From contig JBGFRO010000006.1 in NCBI GenBank assembly GCA_041695085.1, positions 159,093 through 223,092 of the forward strand: a stretch of 64,000 nt of DNA. The letters run 5' to 3'. The notes beneath the pieces were generated by a model. That model made no database searches, was not told the DNA's origin, and was given only the letters and a program-made list of their open reading frames with translations. This DNA comes from DYFT01 sp041695085. Lineage in GTDB: Bacteria > Bacteroidota > Ignavibacteria > UBA10030. Position numbers and translations under genes: made by a program. This document shows positions 26,085 through 34,169 of the stretch, in pieces (position 1 is the stretch's first letter; every line of letters begins with the position of its first letter).

Positions 26085-27023
26085 TTAAAAACCCATGCCG
26101 ACCGAAAGGCGGTGGAGACCTCCGATCTTTCCGTACGAATTGAATGCGTAGTCAACGACGTACTCCCCGATCAAAATACCGCCCCCGAAGGAAAATCCTG
26201 CCAAACCAGCGCTCGTTCCCAATTTCATTTCCTTCCGTTGCTCATTGCTGTAACCAACTCTGAAGCGCACCGATTCGCTCATCTGGAATTCCGCGCCCAA
26301 CGAAAAGGATGCAAAGCGATCAAGAATCGATTCGCTCGCTTCGTTGAGTTTATGGAAGTTGAGATTGAGCAGAACCGGCAAGTGTTCGGGTCGTTTCGTC
26401 ATACCGAGCTTGAGATCGAGGGGAAGATCTTCCTTTGTGGTGATGTAGGAGTTAACCTGCACTCCAAGGTTCAACAGACTGGCTCCAATCGTAATCTGTT
26501 CAGAAGGTATCTCATACAGGACGCCTAGATCGACAGCAATGGCAGCCGATTTGCTGTTGGCGAGAGAGGAGTAAATCACTTTTCCGTTGAGACCCACCGA
26601 CGTCACGTCGTCCATGCTGTGGCCGATGCCGACCACAAGGGCGAGGTCGGTCGCCGCGAACGTGCCGAGCGTGTTGAACGATTCGTCCGTCTCCGTAAAC
26701 GATCCATAGTCCAGAAAGAGAATACCGGCTGCGACCGTCCCGATCCCTTCGAGCTCCTGCGCGTACGAAAGATGGCCGCCGTTGACATCGAGCAGATGTT
26801 TGAGGAATCCGACCGACGCGGAGGTTCGAGTGAGGGTGGGAAGTGCCGCGGGGTTATAGAAGACAACATTGGGATCGTTGATCATCGAGACAAAACTGCC
26901 GTTTAATCCGGCGGCCCGGGCTCCGATGTCATTCCGAAGGAAGTTGTATGTCCCTTTCTCCGTAGCGGCGGAGACGACTGTCAGACAAACAATCAGGAGA
27001 GGAAATGCGAAAGCTCGCTTCAT
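26085..27023 (-). CDS. PorV/PorQ-like outer-membrane beta-barrel protein (UPF0164)
   Basis: 312 residues with a signal peptide (about 1-20). The mature start (GTYNFLRNDIGARAAGLNGS, then NDPNVVFYNPAAL) is the hallmark of the PorV/PorQ/UPF0164 group; the rest alternates beta strands and ends in an aromatic residue (LSVGMGF), as outer-membrane barrels do. Known relatives act in type IX secretion (PorV, PorQ) or are barrels of unknown role. No other type IX genes are nearby. No clear ribosome site is seen; ATG 27023 is preferred over the GTG one codon earlier. Confidence 0.83.
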   Translation of the reverse strand: MKRAFAFPLLIVCLTVVSAATEKGTYNFLRNDIGARAAGLNGSFVSMINDPNVVFYNPAALPTLTRTSASVGFLKHLLDVNGGHLSYAQELEGIGTVAAGILFLDYGSFTETDESFNTLGTFAATDLALVVGIGHSMDDVTSVGLNGKVIYSSLANSKSAAIAVDLGVLYEIPSEQITIGASLLNLGVQVNSYITTKEDLPLDLKLGMTKRPEHLPVLLNLNFHKLNEASESILDRFASFSLGAEFQMSESVRFRVGYSNEQRKEMKLGTSAGLAGFSFGGGILIGEYVVDYAFNSYGKIGGLHRLSVGMGF

Positions 27024-27111
27024 CACGGCGCTAATCTACCCAATAAAGCGGCGAGTTGCAAGATGTGTGGTTGTTGTGTATGACGGAGCGCCAGCGCCTG
27101 GAAATTAGTCG

Positions 27112-27140
27112 TTGCAACTCTACCGGAAAATGCCTATCTT
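27112..27140 (+). promoter_or_regulatory. candidate promoter for rpmE
   Basis: TTGCAA, 17-base spacer, TATCTT, 33 bases before the rpmE start. Four of six matches at each element. Confidence 0.4.
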
Positions 27141-27173
27141 GGTGCCGCATTCTTTGACTACCGGAGAGAAGAA

Positions 27174-27404
27174 ATGAAACCCGGAATCCATCCCGAATAT
27201 AAAAAGGCGATTGTCACGTGTGTCTGCGGCAACACGTTCGAGACGCGCTCTACCATTGGCAACATCCATGTTGAGATTTGTTCGAACTGCCATCCGTTCT
27301 TCACCGGCAAGCAGAAACTTGTCGATTCGGCGGGACGTGTGGAGCGGTTCAACCGGAAATATGCAAAACGTCAGGAAAAGCCCGCGGAAGCGCCGGCTGC
27401 TTGA
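27174..27404 (+). CDS. rpmE: 50S ribosomal protein L31, zinc-binding type
   Basis: 76 residues. MKPGIHPEYKKA at the start and the four cysteines Cys16, Cys18, Cys36 and Cys39 (CVCG ... CSNCHPFFTG) mark the zinc-containing form of L31, rather than the Cys-less paralogue used under zinc limitation. The C-terminal RFNRKYA is typical, with a short Ala/Glu/Pro tail. GGAGAGAAG precedes the ATG. It has its own terminator. Confidence 0.95.
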   Translation: MKPGIHPEYKKAIVTCVCGNTFETRSTIGNIHVEICSNCHPFFTGKQKLVDSAGRVERFNRKYAKRQEKPAEAPAA

Positions 27405-27432
27405 TTAAGCAAGGTGACTCTGCCGTGAAGGT

Positions 27433-27464
27433 GCGGAATGTGTTTAGAATGCATTCCGCTTTTT
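27433..27464 (+). terminator. rho-independent terminator after rpmE
   Basis: An 8-bp perfect stem (27433-27440 with 27452-27459) followed by five T. Confidence 0.8.
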
Positions 27465-27474
27465 CATTTTTGGG

Positions 27475-27580
27475 CTGGAGACGTGGACGAGAACCCTTAT
27501 TACCAAGAATCCGTGTGCGAAAATTAAATCAAATTCGGGGAATAGCAATATGAAATGAGACTTTTCGTCCACGTCTCTAG
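27475..27580 (+). repeat. long-range 19-bp inverted repeat in the leader of the alternative glmU gene
   Basis: Bases 27475-27493 pair with 27562-27580. Seventeen of nineteen positions are Watson-Crick and the other two are G-U only if the plus strand is transcribed, so the stem is more stable in the sense RNA than in its complement. The 68-base loop is AT-rich. It lies between the rpmE terminator and the ATG at 27603. No known riboswitch class is recognised. Confidence 0.65.
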
Positions 27581-27602
27581 CACAACGCGAAAGGCGCCCC
27601 CC

Positions 27603-28862
27603 ATGGCCTCGACGATTTGCATTTTTGAAGATGAGCTGTACTCCCACTTTCTTCCCCTCGTCTACTTCCGCCCCGTTTATAACCTTCGGTGCGGCATTCT
27701 GTCATTCAAGGAGAAGCTGTACCTCACATATCCGCGCGCCCGGTTTGTCCTCCATACCCGTCCGTACCTCGCGGACTACATGCGACTCCGCAATCCGGGT
27801 GTGCAGGTCAATGAATTGCCGACCGATGCCTGCCTGTTCGTCAACGGCAGGGTCATTGTGGATGACGATTTGGCCAAGAAGATCCCCTTGAAGCCAAAAC
27901 GCGATCAATTGTACGTGAACGGCAATCAAGTCGTCGCGGCTCACGTGAGTGGAAAGAAGCTCGATCACATACATCGACATCTCCATACGGCGCTCTCCGA
28001 GGGGGACTTCGACGGACTCCCAAAGACGGAGGTGGATGTTGAGATGGTTGGATATCCGTGGGACGTCATTCACAAGAATCCGGAGCAGCTCATCCGTGAC
28101 TTCTCTGCGTTGACGAAAACTCAGCGACGTCGCCATTCTTCAAAGGGGGCGGTTCTCATCAATCCCCGGCAGATCCATATTGGGGAAGGAACATCGCTGA
28201 AACCCGGCGTTGTGCTCGATGCAGAGGAAGGTCCCATTTACATCGGACGGAATGTGAAATTCTTTCCCTACGCGACGGTTATGGGACCCGCATATGTCGG
28301 CGACGGATCGTGGGTCAAGACCGGTGCACAGATCATGCCGGGAACGAGCATCGGGCCCGTTTGTAAAGTAGGTGGGGAAGTGGAGGGTTCTGTCATCCAT
28401 GGTTTCTCGAACAAACAACATCACGGGTTCTTGGGACATTCGTATGTCGGCGCCTGGGTCAATATGGGTGCCGGCACGACCAACAGCGATTTGAAGAGCA
28501 ACTACAGCACCATCAAGGTCAACCTTGGCGGTGAGCAAATCGACACAGGACACCAATTCCTCGGCCTCATTCTCGGCGATCACTCTAAAACCTCTATTAA
28601 TTCCATGTTCAATGCGGGGACGGTGATCGGCGTTTCGTGTAATATTTTTGGAGATGGATTCTCACCAAAGCACGTCCCCTCATTTTCATGGGGTGCAGCG
28701 GGCGAAACCTTTACAACGTTTGCACTTGAACGTGCTATCGATGTCGCTCGACGTGTGATGGCGCGGCGAAACGTGCGCCTCAGCGAACTGGAAGAAAAGC
28801 TCTTCCACGTTTTGTTCGATCTGACGCGGGACGAGCGCAGACGAAGGGGAATGCCATTTTGA
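27603..28862 (+). CDS. alternative GlmU-type bifunctional sugar nucleotidyltransferase/acetyltransferase
   Basis: 419 residues of the Bacteroidota-type alternative GlmU family (UDP-GlcNAc diphosphorylase with glucosamine-1-phosphate acetyltransferase). It starts STICIFEDELYSHFLPLVYF with a following RCGIL, not the usual GlmU nucleotide loop; from about 195 a left-handed beta-helix carries IHIGEGTSLKPGVVLDAEEG and VKTGAQIMPGTSIGP, and GFLGHSYVGAWVNMGAGTTN is the family's acetyl-CoA-side motif. It probably works after GlmM (15.7 kb). AAAGG precedes ATG 27603. Activity is inferred from family only. Confidence 0.82.
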   Translation: MASTICIFEDELYSHFLPLVYFRPVYNLRCGILSFKEKLYLTYPRARFVLHTRPYLADYMRLRNPGVQVNELPTDACLFVNGRVIVDDDLAKKIPLKPKRDQLYVNGNQVVAAHVSGKKLDHIHRHLHTALSEGDFDGLPKTEVDVEMVGYPWDVIHKNPEQLIRDFSALTKTQRRRHSSKGAVLINPRQIHIGEGTSLKPGVVLDAEEGPIYIGRNVKFFPYATVMGPAYVGDGSWVKTGAQIMPGTSIGPVCKVGGEVEGSVIHGFSNKQHHGFLGHSYVGAWVNMGAGTTNSDLKSNYSTIKVNLGGEQIDTGHQFLGLILGDHSKTSINSMFNAGTVIGVSCNIFGDGFSPKHVPSFSWGAAGETFTTFALERAIDVARRVMARRNVRLSELEEKLFHVLFDLTRDERRRRGMPF

Positions 28863-28913
28863 TTCGCAGGTTGCCTTGAAGTGTAGCGGCTTTTCCCATA
28901 ACGCATCGACAGA

Positions 28914-30293
28914 ATGGAACACGAGACAGAACAAAAAGAAGAACAGACGTCAGAACAACCCAGTCTCTACCGTGGCCCACGAGGTACAGCGGTGAAGATC
29001 TTGAATAGAGTCGAACGGTCGGATGCGTACCTCGATCGGCTGCTCGAAGCCGAAATGCGATCGACGGAGATGAACGAACTCGATAAAGGGTTGATGAATG
29101 AGATCGTCACTGGTGTGATTCGGTGGCAGGCGAAGCTCGACTGGGTACTGATTGGTTTCTTTCACGGCAACTTCACGAAAGCGGAGACGAACATTAAGAA
29201 CGCACTTCGCGTTGCACTCTACCAGATTTTGTTTCTTGACAAAGTACCTCATTCGGCCGCCGTGAACGAATCGGTCGAGTTCATTAAACGGTTGAGAGGG
29301 CAGAAGGTGGCAGATCTGGTGAATGCGATTCTGCGTAATATCCTTCGCAACATCGATAACATCCGCTATCCCGACCCGAAAGAGGACCGTATTCAGCATC
29401 TCGCCGTCATCGAATCACATCCCTACTGGCTGACGAAACGTTGGGTTGAGCGGTTCGGGTATGACGAGGCGAAGATGTTCCTTGCTGCCAATAATCGGCG
29501 TCCCGACCTCACCCTGCGCGTCAATCGGCTCAAAATCGATTTCAATTACTTTCTTACCCAGCTCGAACAGCATCAAGTCCAGTTTTCGCGTTCTCCGTAT
29601 CTCGATTTCTTCGTCCGTGTACGGCACCTGGCTGGAATCGGTGGCTCGGAGATGTTCCGGCAAGGATTCTTCGTCGTGCAGGATGAGAGTGCCGGTCTGG
29701 CAGTGCAGTTGCTCGATCCAAAACCGGGGGAACGGGTGATCGATATGTGTGCGGCACCCGGAGGAAAGACAACGTTTATTGGGGAGTTGATGAAAAATGT
29801 GGGTGAGATTGTGGCGGTGGATAAATATGAAACGCGCCTCAACCTGGTGCGGAATGCCTGCCAGCGTCTTGGCATTGCCAACGCACATTTCATTGCTGGC
29901 GACGCGGCTGAAGTGAAGATGCCTCCTGCAGACAAAGTGCTTGTCGATGCGCCGTGTTCGGGTCTCGGTGTTCTTGCAAAAAAGCCTGACGCGAAGTGGA
30001 AGCGAGAGCCGGAGGATATTCTCAAACTGGTTACTACCCAGCGTTCTCTTCTTGAGAATGCAGCGGCACACACGAAGCCGGGGGGCATTCTTGTCTACAG
30101 TACGTGCACGACAGAGCCCGAGGAAAATGTTGAGCTTGTCCATCAGTTTCTTGCCTCGCATCCGGAATTCACATTGGAACGGGCCTCTCAGTTCGTGAAA
30201 CCCGAACTGGTGCATCCGGAAGGTTACATCGAAACCTTCCCCCATAAACACGGCATGGATGGATCGTTTGCTGTGAGACTGCGGAAGCAATAG
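28914..30293 (+). CDS. rsmB: 16S rRNA (cytosine967-C5)-methyltransferase RsmB
   Basis: 459 residues. An N-terminal NusB-like RNA-binding domain (about 22-160, ending VADLVNAILRN) is followed by the SAM-dependent RsmB/NOP2 domain: DMCAAPGGKTTFIGE binds SAM, DAPCSGLG and STCTTEPEENVE carry the two catalytic cysteines of m5C methyltransferases. An N-terminal acidic/Gln-rich leader of 17 residues is unusual but short. It lies 51 bases after the alternative glmU gene and may share its transcript. Confidence 0.94.
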   Translation: MEHETEQKEEQTSEQPSLYRGPRGTAVKILNRVERSDAYLDRLLEAEMRSTEMNELDKGLMNEIVTGVIRWQAKLDWVLIGFFHGNFTKAETNIKNALRVALYQILFLDKVPHSAAVNESVEFIKRLRGQKVADLVNAILRNILRNIDNIRYPDPKEDRIQHLAVIESHPYWLTKRWVERFGYDEAKMFLAANNRRPDLTLRVNRLKIDFNYFLTQLEQHQVQFSRSPYLDFFVRVRHLAGIGGSEMFRQGFFVVQDESAGLAVQLLDPKPGERVIDMCAAPGGKTTFIGELMKNVGEIVAVDKYETRLNLVRNACQRLGIANAHFIAGDAAEVKMPPADKVLVDAPCSGLGVLAKKPDAKWKREPEDILKLVTTQRSLLENAAAHTKPGGILVYSTCTTEPEENVELVHQFLASHPEFTLERASQFVKPELVHPEGYIETFPHKHGMDGSFAVRLRKQ

Positions 30294-30307
30294 CCACTCC
30301 ACTGTCT

Positions 30308-30336
30308 TTGTGTTCATGCTCTTTTCTGCCTATATT
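30308..30336 (+). promoter_or_regulatory. candidate promoter for the DUF1028 gene
   Basis: TTGTGT, 17-base spacer, TATATT, about 90 bases before the start codon. It matches the pattern seen at 4176 and 41891. Confidence 0.5.
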
Positions 30337-30425
30337 CGCACCACGTTTTTGCTCTGAACCGTGGAAGTGAATTCTGGCACTCCAGCTTCATCACTTCTCT
30401 TCGACTTTCTTATTCGGAGGAGCTT

Positions 30426-31448
30426 ATGAACCGATGGTTGACCATACGATGCGCCCTCGCGGTTTTCGCCGCGTCCTTGTTGACAACACTCCCCACGGCG
30501 AAACCGGACGCAGACTGTGTCTCAACATTCTCCATTGTCGCCGTTGATCTGGAAAATGGAGATGTTGGGGTCGCAGTGCAATCGAAATTTCCAAATGTTC
30601 GTCCCGTGGTTCCGTGGGCAGAGGCAGGAGTGGGAGCCATCGCTACCCAGTCGTTTGCAAATGTTTCATATGGACCGAAGGGGCTTACACTGATGCGCAA
30701 CGGCGCAACGGCGGAAGAGGCGCTGCGCATCCTCATCGCGAATGATTCGGCACGGGATACACGACAGGTCGGTGTCGTGGACGCGCGTGGAAATGCAGCA
30801 AGCTGGACCGGTGTGGAGTGTTTCGATTGGGCGGGAGGGAGAGCGGGAGCGTCATCAGGCGAAAAGGGAGCTCTGGTGACGGGTAAGGGGTATGCTGCAC
30901 AAGGAAACATCCTCGTTGGCAAGGAAACGGTGGAAGCGATGGCAAAGACGTTTGAGAACGCAACGGGATCTCTTGCAGATCGGCTCGTTGCAGCCCTTGT
31001 GGCCGGTGGAAAGGCGGGGGGAGATCGGCGCGGGGAACAATCAGCCGCTCTTCTGGTAAAAAGAGCCGGGGGTGGTTATGACGGCACCACCGACGATTAT
31101 ATCGACATCAGCATTTACGATCATCCTACCCCTTTGAAGGAGTTGGAGCGTCTCTACAACCTGCACAAGCTTTTCTTCTTCCGATCCGATCCCAAGAATC
31201 TCATCGTCATCGACCCAACAATCTGTCGAGAGCTGCAGACGATCTTGAGCACAAAGGAATATAAAGGCATGCTGTTCTACGATGGTCCTGTGAATGGTGT
31301 GTTCGACGAAAAGACGAAAAAATCCCTCCAGGATTTTATGGGATGGGAAAACTACGATGTACGGATACGGAACGACGATAAAATTGACCGGGAAGTGCTG
31401 GAAGATATTCGAAAAAACTTTGCCGCATGGAAGGCAGGGCGAAAGTAG
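30426..31448 (+). CDS. exported DUF1028 protein with C-terminal peptidoglycan-binding-like domain
   Basis: 340 residues. Signal peptide (about 1-28), then the DUF1028 domain, an Ntn-hydrolase-like fold: TFSIVAVDLENGDVGVAVQS, VPWAEAGVGAIATQ, RQVGVVDARGNAASWTG, GYAAQGNILVG. From about 270 a segment (LQTILSTKEYKGMLFYDGPV, then GVFDEKTKKSLQDFMG) resembles the PG_binding_1 fold. Many DUF1028 proteins expose a Thr/Ser at the mature N-terminus; here the order is DCVSTFSI after the predicted cleavage. A GGAGG site precedes the ATG. Substrate unknown. Confidence 0.85.
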   Translation: MNRWLTIRCALAVFAASLLTTLPTAKPDADCVSTFSIVAVDLENGDVGVAVQSKFPNVRPVVPWAEAGVGAIATQSFANVSYGPKGLTLMRNGATAEEALRILIANDSARDTRQVGVVDARGNAASWTGVECFDWAGGRAGASSGEKGALVTGKGYAAQGNILVGKETVEAMAKTFENATGSLADRLVAALVAGGKAGGDRRGEQSAALLVKRAGGGYDGTTDDYIDISIYDHPTPLKELERLYNLHKLFFFRSDPKNLIVIDPTICRELQTILSTKEYKGMLFYDGPVNGVFDEKTKKSLQDFMGWENYDVRIRNDDKIDREVLEDIRKNFAAWKAGRK

Positions 31449-31497
31449 TTCAGTGACTTGTTCCCGATCTCACCTGACTTTATCGACCTAACTGAAC

Positions 31498-32739
31498 ATG
31501 AAAGCAATCGTCAAGCCGAAACCAATCGATGGAAGAGAATGGCCAAAAGGATTCCAGATTATCGATAAACCCGAGCCCAGGGTCGAACGACCGAACGATG
31601 TTATTCTGAAAGTCTTCGCGGGGGCAATTTGCGGAACAGACGTCGGCATTTACAATTGCAAAGAATCGCTTCGCGTTGAGATGGCGAAGGCGTTAACCGA
31701 TCCTATCACGATCGGCCACGAGTTTTCAGGCCGGATCGTCGACGCGGGGAAGAAGGCAAGGGGGCATCTCGCAAGACTGGTCTTTCAGAAAGCAAAGACC
31801 GACGGGGATCTCAGATCGTTTGTACGTCGCAAAACCCCTGCCTCCCTTGCCGCTGAAAAGAATTTCCTCTCCTGGCTCGAAAAGAAATTCTTCGCAACGT
31901 CCGAGATGCACATCACATGTGGAAGGTGTGTGCAGTGCCGTTTGGGGGAGCGACACGTCTGCCGCAACACGGTTATCAAGGGTGTGCACGACGACGGTGC
32001 GTGGGCAGCATACCTCAAAGTGCCGGTAGAAAACCTCCGCATCTTTTATCGGAGAGAAATTCCTCCGGAGATCATCAGCTTTATGGACGCTTTGGGGAAT
32101 GCCACGCATACGGTGATGTCGGCTCCCGTTAAAGGTCGGTCCGTCGCCGTGCTCGGCTGCGGTGTGCAGGGATTGATGGCCATTGCAGTGGCAAAGTATG
32201 CCGGAGCGAAGCGCATTTATGTGACCGACGCTTCGCACGGGGAATTTACTCACGATAAGCTTGTTTCTCGGCGCTTCGCTCTGGCGCGTGAGTACGGCGC
32301 CGATCACTGTTTTGATGTCGCGTTACCGGCAGAGCGTGAGGCGTTGCGCGAAACGGTGATGCGCGAAACGGAGGACGCAGGGGTCGATGCTGCGTTCGAA
32401 ATGTCGGGAAGCTATCATGCCTATGAAGATGCCAACCGCATTCTTCGCATGGGAGGCACCTTCTCGCTTCTCGGGATACCTTCCGGTACCATGCAAGTCG
32501 ATTTTGCGAAAAACATCATCTTTAGCGGTATCACCGTTCACGGCATCATCGGACGAAAGGTGTTCGAGACGTGGGATCAAATGGAGCGGTTGCTCAAAGC
32601 AGGTCTTGCCAAACATTTTATGGAAACAGGCTTTGTGACTCACCAGATTCCTATGGAGCGTTACGAGGATGCATTTGCGGCGATTCGCAATGGAGATGCC
32701 TACAAGGTGTTACTCAAGCCTTGGGGAACGTTGGACTGA
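31498..32739 (+). CDS. tdh: zinc-dependent dehydrogenase, probable L-threonine 3-dehydrogenase with an insertion
   Basis: 413 residues of the medium-chain dehydrogenase family. Catalytic-zinc residues appear in AICGTD and GHEFSG; the structural-zinc cluster is CGRCVQCRLGERHVC; the cofactor loop is GCGVQGL. Because kbl follows 28 bases later, threonine is the likely substrate (to 2-amino-3-oxobutyrate). It is 60-70 residues longer than typical Tdh; about 35 of these form a basic insert (roughly 86-130, KARGHLARLVFQKAKTDGDL onward) replacing the short GDRV segment before the structural zinc. The substrate assignment rests mainly on context. Confidence 0.8.
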   Translation: MKAIVKPKPIDGREWPKGFQIIDKPEPRVERPNDVILKVFAGAICGTDVGIYNCKESLRVEMAKALTDPITIGHEFSGRIVDAGKKARGHLARLVFQKAKTDGDLRSFVRRKTPASLAAEKNFLSWLEKKFFATSEMHITCGRCVQCRLGERHVCRNTVIKGVHDDGAWAAYLKVPVENLRIFYRREIPPEIISFMDALGNATHTVMSAPVKGRSVAVLGCGVQGLMAIAVAKYAGAKRIYVTDASHGEFTHDKLVSRRFALAREYGADHCFDVALPAEREALRETVMRETEDAGVDAAFEMSGSYHAYEDANRILRMGGTFSLLGIPSGTMQVDFAKNIIFSGITVHGIIGRKVFETWDQMERLLKAGLAKHFMETGFVTHQIPMERYEDAFAAIRNGDAYKVLLKPWGTLD

Positions 32740-32767
32740 CCACCGAATGTACTATCTCGGAAATCTC

Positions 32768-33982
32768 ATGAACATTACGCAACTCATTACCGACGAACTG
32801 AAACGTTTGGAAGAATCCAAAACGTTCAAATACGAAACGGCCCTTTCGTCGCCTCAAGATGGTGTTGTGCGCGTCGGTGCAAAAAAGTTGGTGATGCTGG
32901 CGTCGAATAACTATCTTGGCATGTCGAACCATCCCGTCATCAAGCGCGCAGCGGTGGAAGGAATCAAGAAATATGGGTATGGCGTTGCGTCTGCAAGATT
33001 CCTCTGCGGCACGCAAACGATTCACCGGCAACTTGAGAAGAAGATATCGAAGTTTGTCGGCGCCGAGGATACGATCCTCTTCTCATCTTCCTTCGCGGCC
33101 AATGTCGGATTCTTCGCTGCCCTGACCAACGAGAAACTTGGCTTTGAGACGTACAAGGATGCCATCTATAGCGACCGTCTGAATCACGCCAGCATCATCG
33201 ATGGACAGCGACTCTGTCGGCCCGAAGTTACCGATAAGAAAATTTTCAACCACGCCGATGCAAGTCATCTCGAACAACTTCTTGAAGAAGATAAAGAAAA
33301 AGACTACCGGTTCCGGATCATTGCCACTGATGGAGTTTTCAGCATGGAAGGCGACATGGCTCCGCTTGATCGGTTAGTGGAACTTGCCAAGCGATACAAC
33401 GCGCTGCTCTTTGTCGATGACGCCCACGGCATAGGTGTGGTGGGGAAGACCGGTCGGGGAACAGCCGAACATTTTGGGGTACTGGGGAAGGTGGATGTTT
33501 TGATTGGAACATTGGGCAAAGCAATAGGAGGAGCGGCGGGAGGGTTCATCAGCGGGGCACGCGAGATGATCGAATATCTTCGTCAAAAAGCCCGCACCTA
33601 CGTTTTTTCCAATTCCCTTCCCCCCTCCATCGTCACCGCAACGATGGCAGCGTTTGATCTTCTCGCGAAGGATAAGTCGATTGTCCGACGGCTGCACGAG
33701 CATACCGCGTACTTCAGGAAAGAGATCAAAGGATTGGGTTTCAAGATTCTGGAGGGGACCCATCCCATCGTCCCCATCATGTTAGGCGAGGCATCGCTCG
33801 CACAGGAAATGAGTGCAGCGCTTCTGAAAGAAGGAGTCTACATCAAAGGGTTGTGGTTTCCTGTCGTGCCACGTGGAGAGGCACGCCTGCGGGCTCAAAT
33901 TTCCGCTGCACTGCGAAAGAGTGAACTCGATCGAGCGTTGGATGCATTTGTGCGGGTGGGAAAGCGTTTGGGGGTTCTTTAA
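32768..33982 (+). CDS. kbl: glycine C-acetyltransferase (2-amino-3-ketobutyrate CoA ligase)
   Basis: PLP enzyme that splits 2-amino-3-oxobutyrate with CoA into glycine and acetyl-CoA; 404 residues, alpha-oxoamine synthase family. Key parts: LASNNYLGMSNHP, SARFLCGTQTIHRQLE, TDGVFSMEGDMAPL, FVDDAHGIG, and the PLP lysine in GTLGKAIGG. It could also be a serine palmitoyltransferase or KAPA synthase homologue, but linkage to the dehydrogenase upstream and LCGTQTIHRQLE favour Kbl. ATG 32768 has GGAA about seven bases ahead. Confidence 0.88.
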   Translation: MNITQLITDELKRLEESKTFKYETALSSPQDGVVRVGAKKLVMLASNNYLGMSNHPVIKRAAVEGIKKYGYGVASARFLCGTQTIHRQLEKKISKFVGAEDTILFSSSFAANVGFFAALTNEKLGFETYKDAIYSDRLNHASIIDGQRLCRPEVTDKKIFNHADASHLEQLLEEDKEKDYRFRIIATDGVFSMEGDMAPLDRLVELAKRYNALLFVDDAHGIGVVGKTGRGTAEHFGVLGKVDVLIGTLGKAIGGAAGGFISGAREMIEYLRQKARTYVFSNSLPPSIVTATMAAFDLLAKDKSIVRRLHEHTAYFRKEIKGLGFKILEGTHPIVPIMLGEASLAQEMSAALLKEGVYIKGLWFPVVPRGEARLRAQISAALRKSELDRALDAFVRVGKRLGVL

Positions 33983-34169
33983 TACTTCGATGAGGCCATC
34001 TTGAGTGGTGGTGACCATATCGTATCCGTGCGAGCCGATCAACCTTGAGCAACCGGTTTGCATAGATTGATCTTCTGCACGGGTGGGCGGCGCTGGTGCT
34101 GATTGAGGTGCGCGAATTCAATTCTCTGTTGTTGCGGTTGTTTGCTTCTTCGTCCGGGATTCATAAAAA

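Noticed and set aside
27478..27577. Leader stem read as a miniature transposable element
   Set aside because: No target-site duplication flanks the arms, and the two mismatches are both G-U on the sense strand, which favours an RNA structure.
33782..34063. Minus-strand open frame reaching into the kbl-rmuC gap
   Set aside because: Most of it is the reverse of kbl; the unique part is too short and unrecognised.
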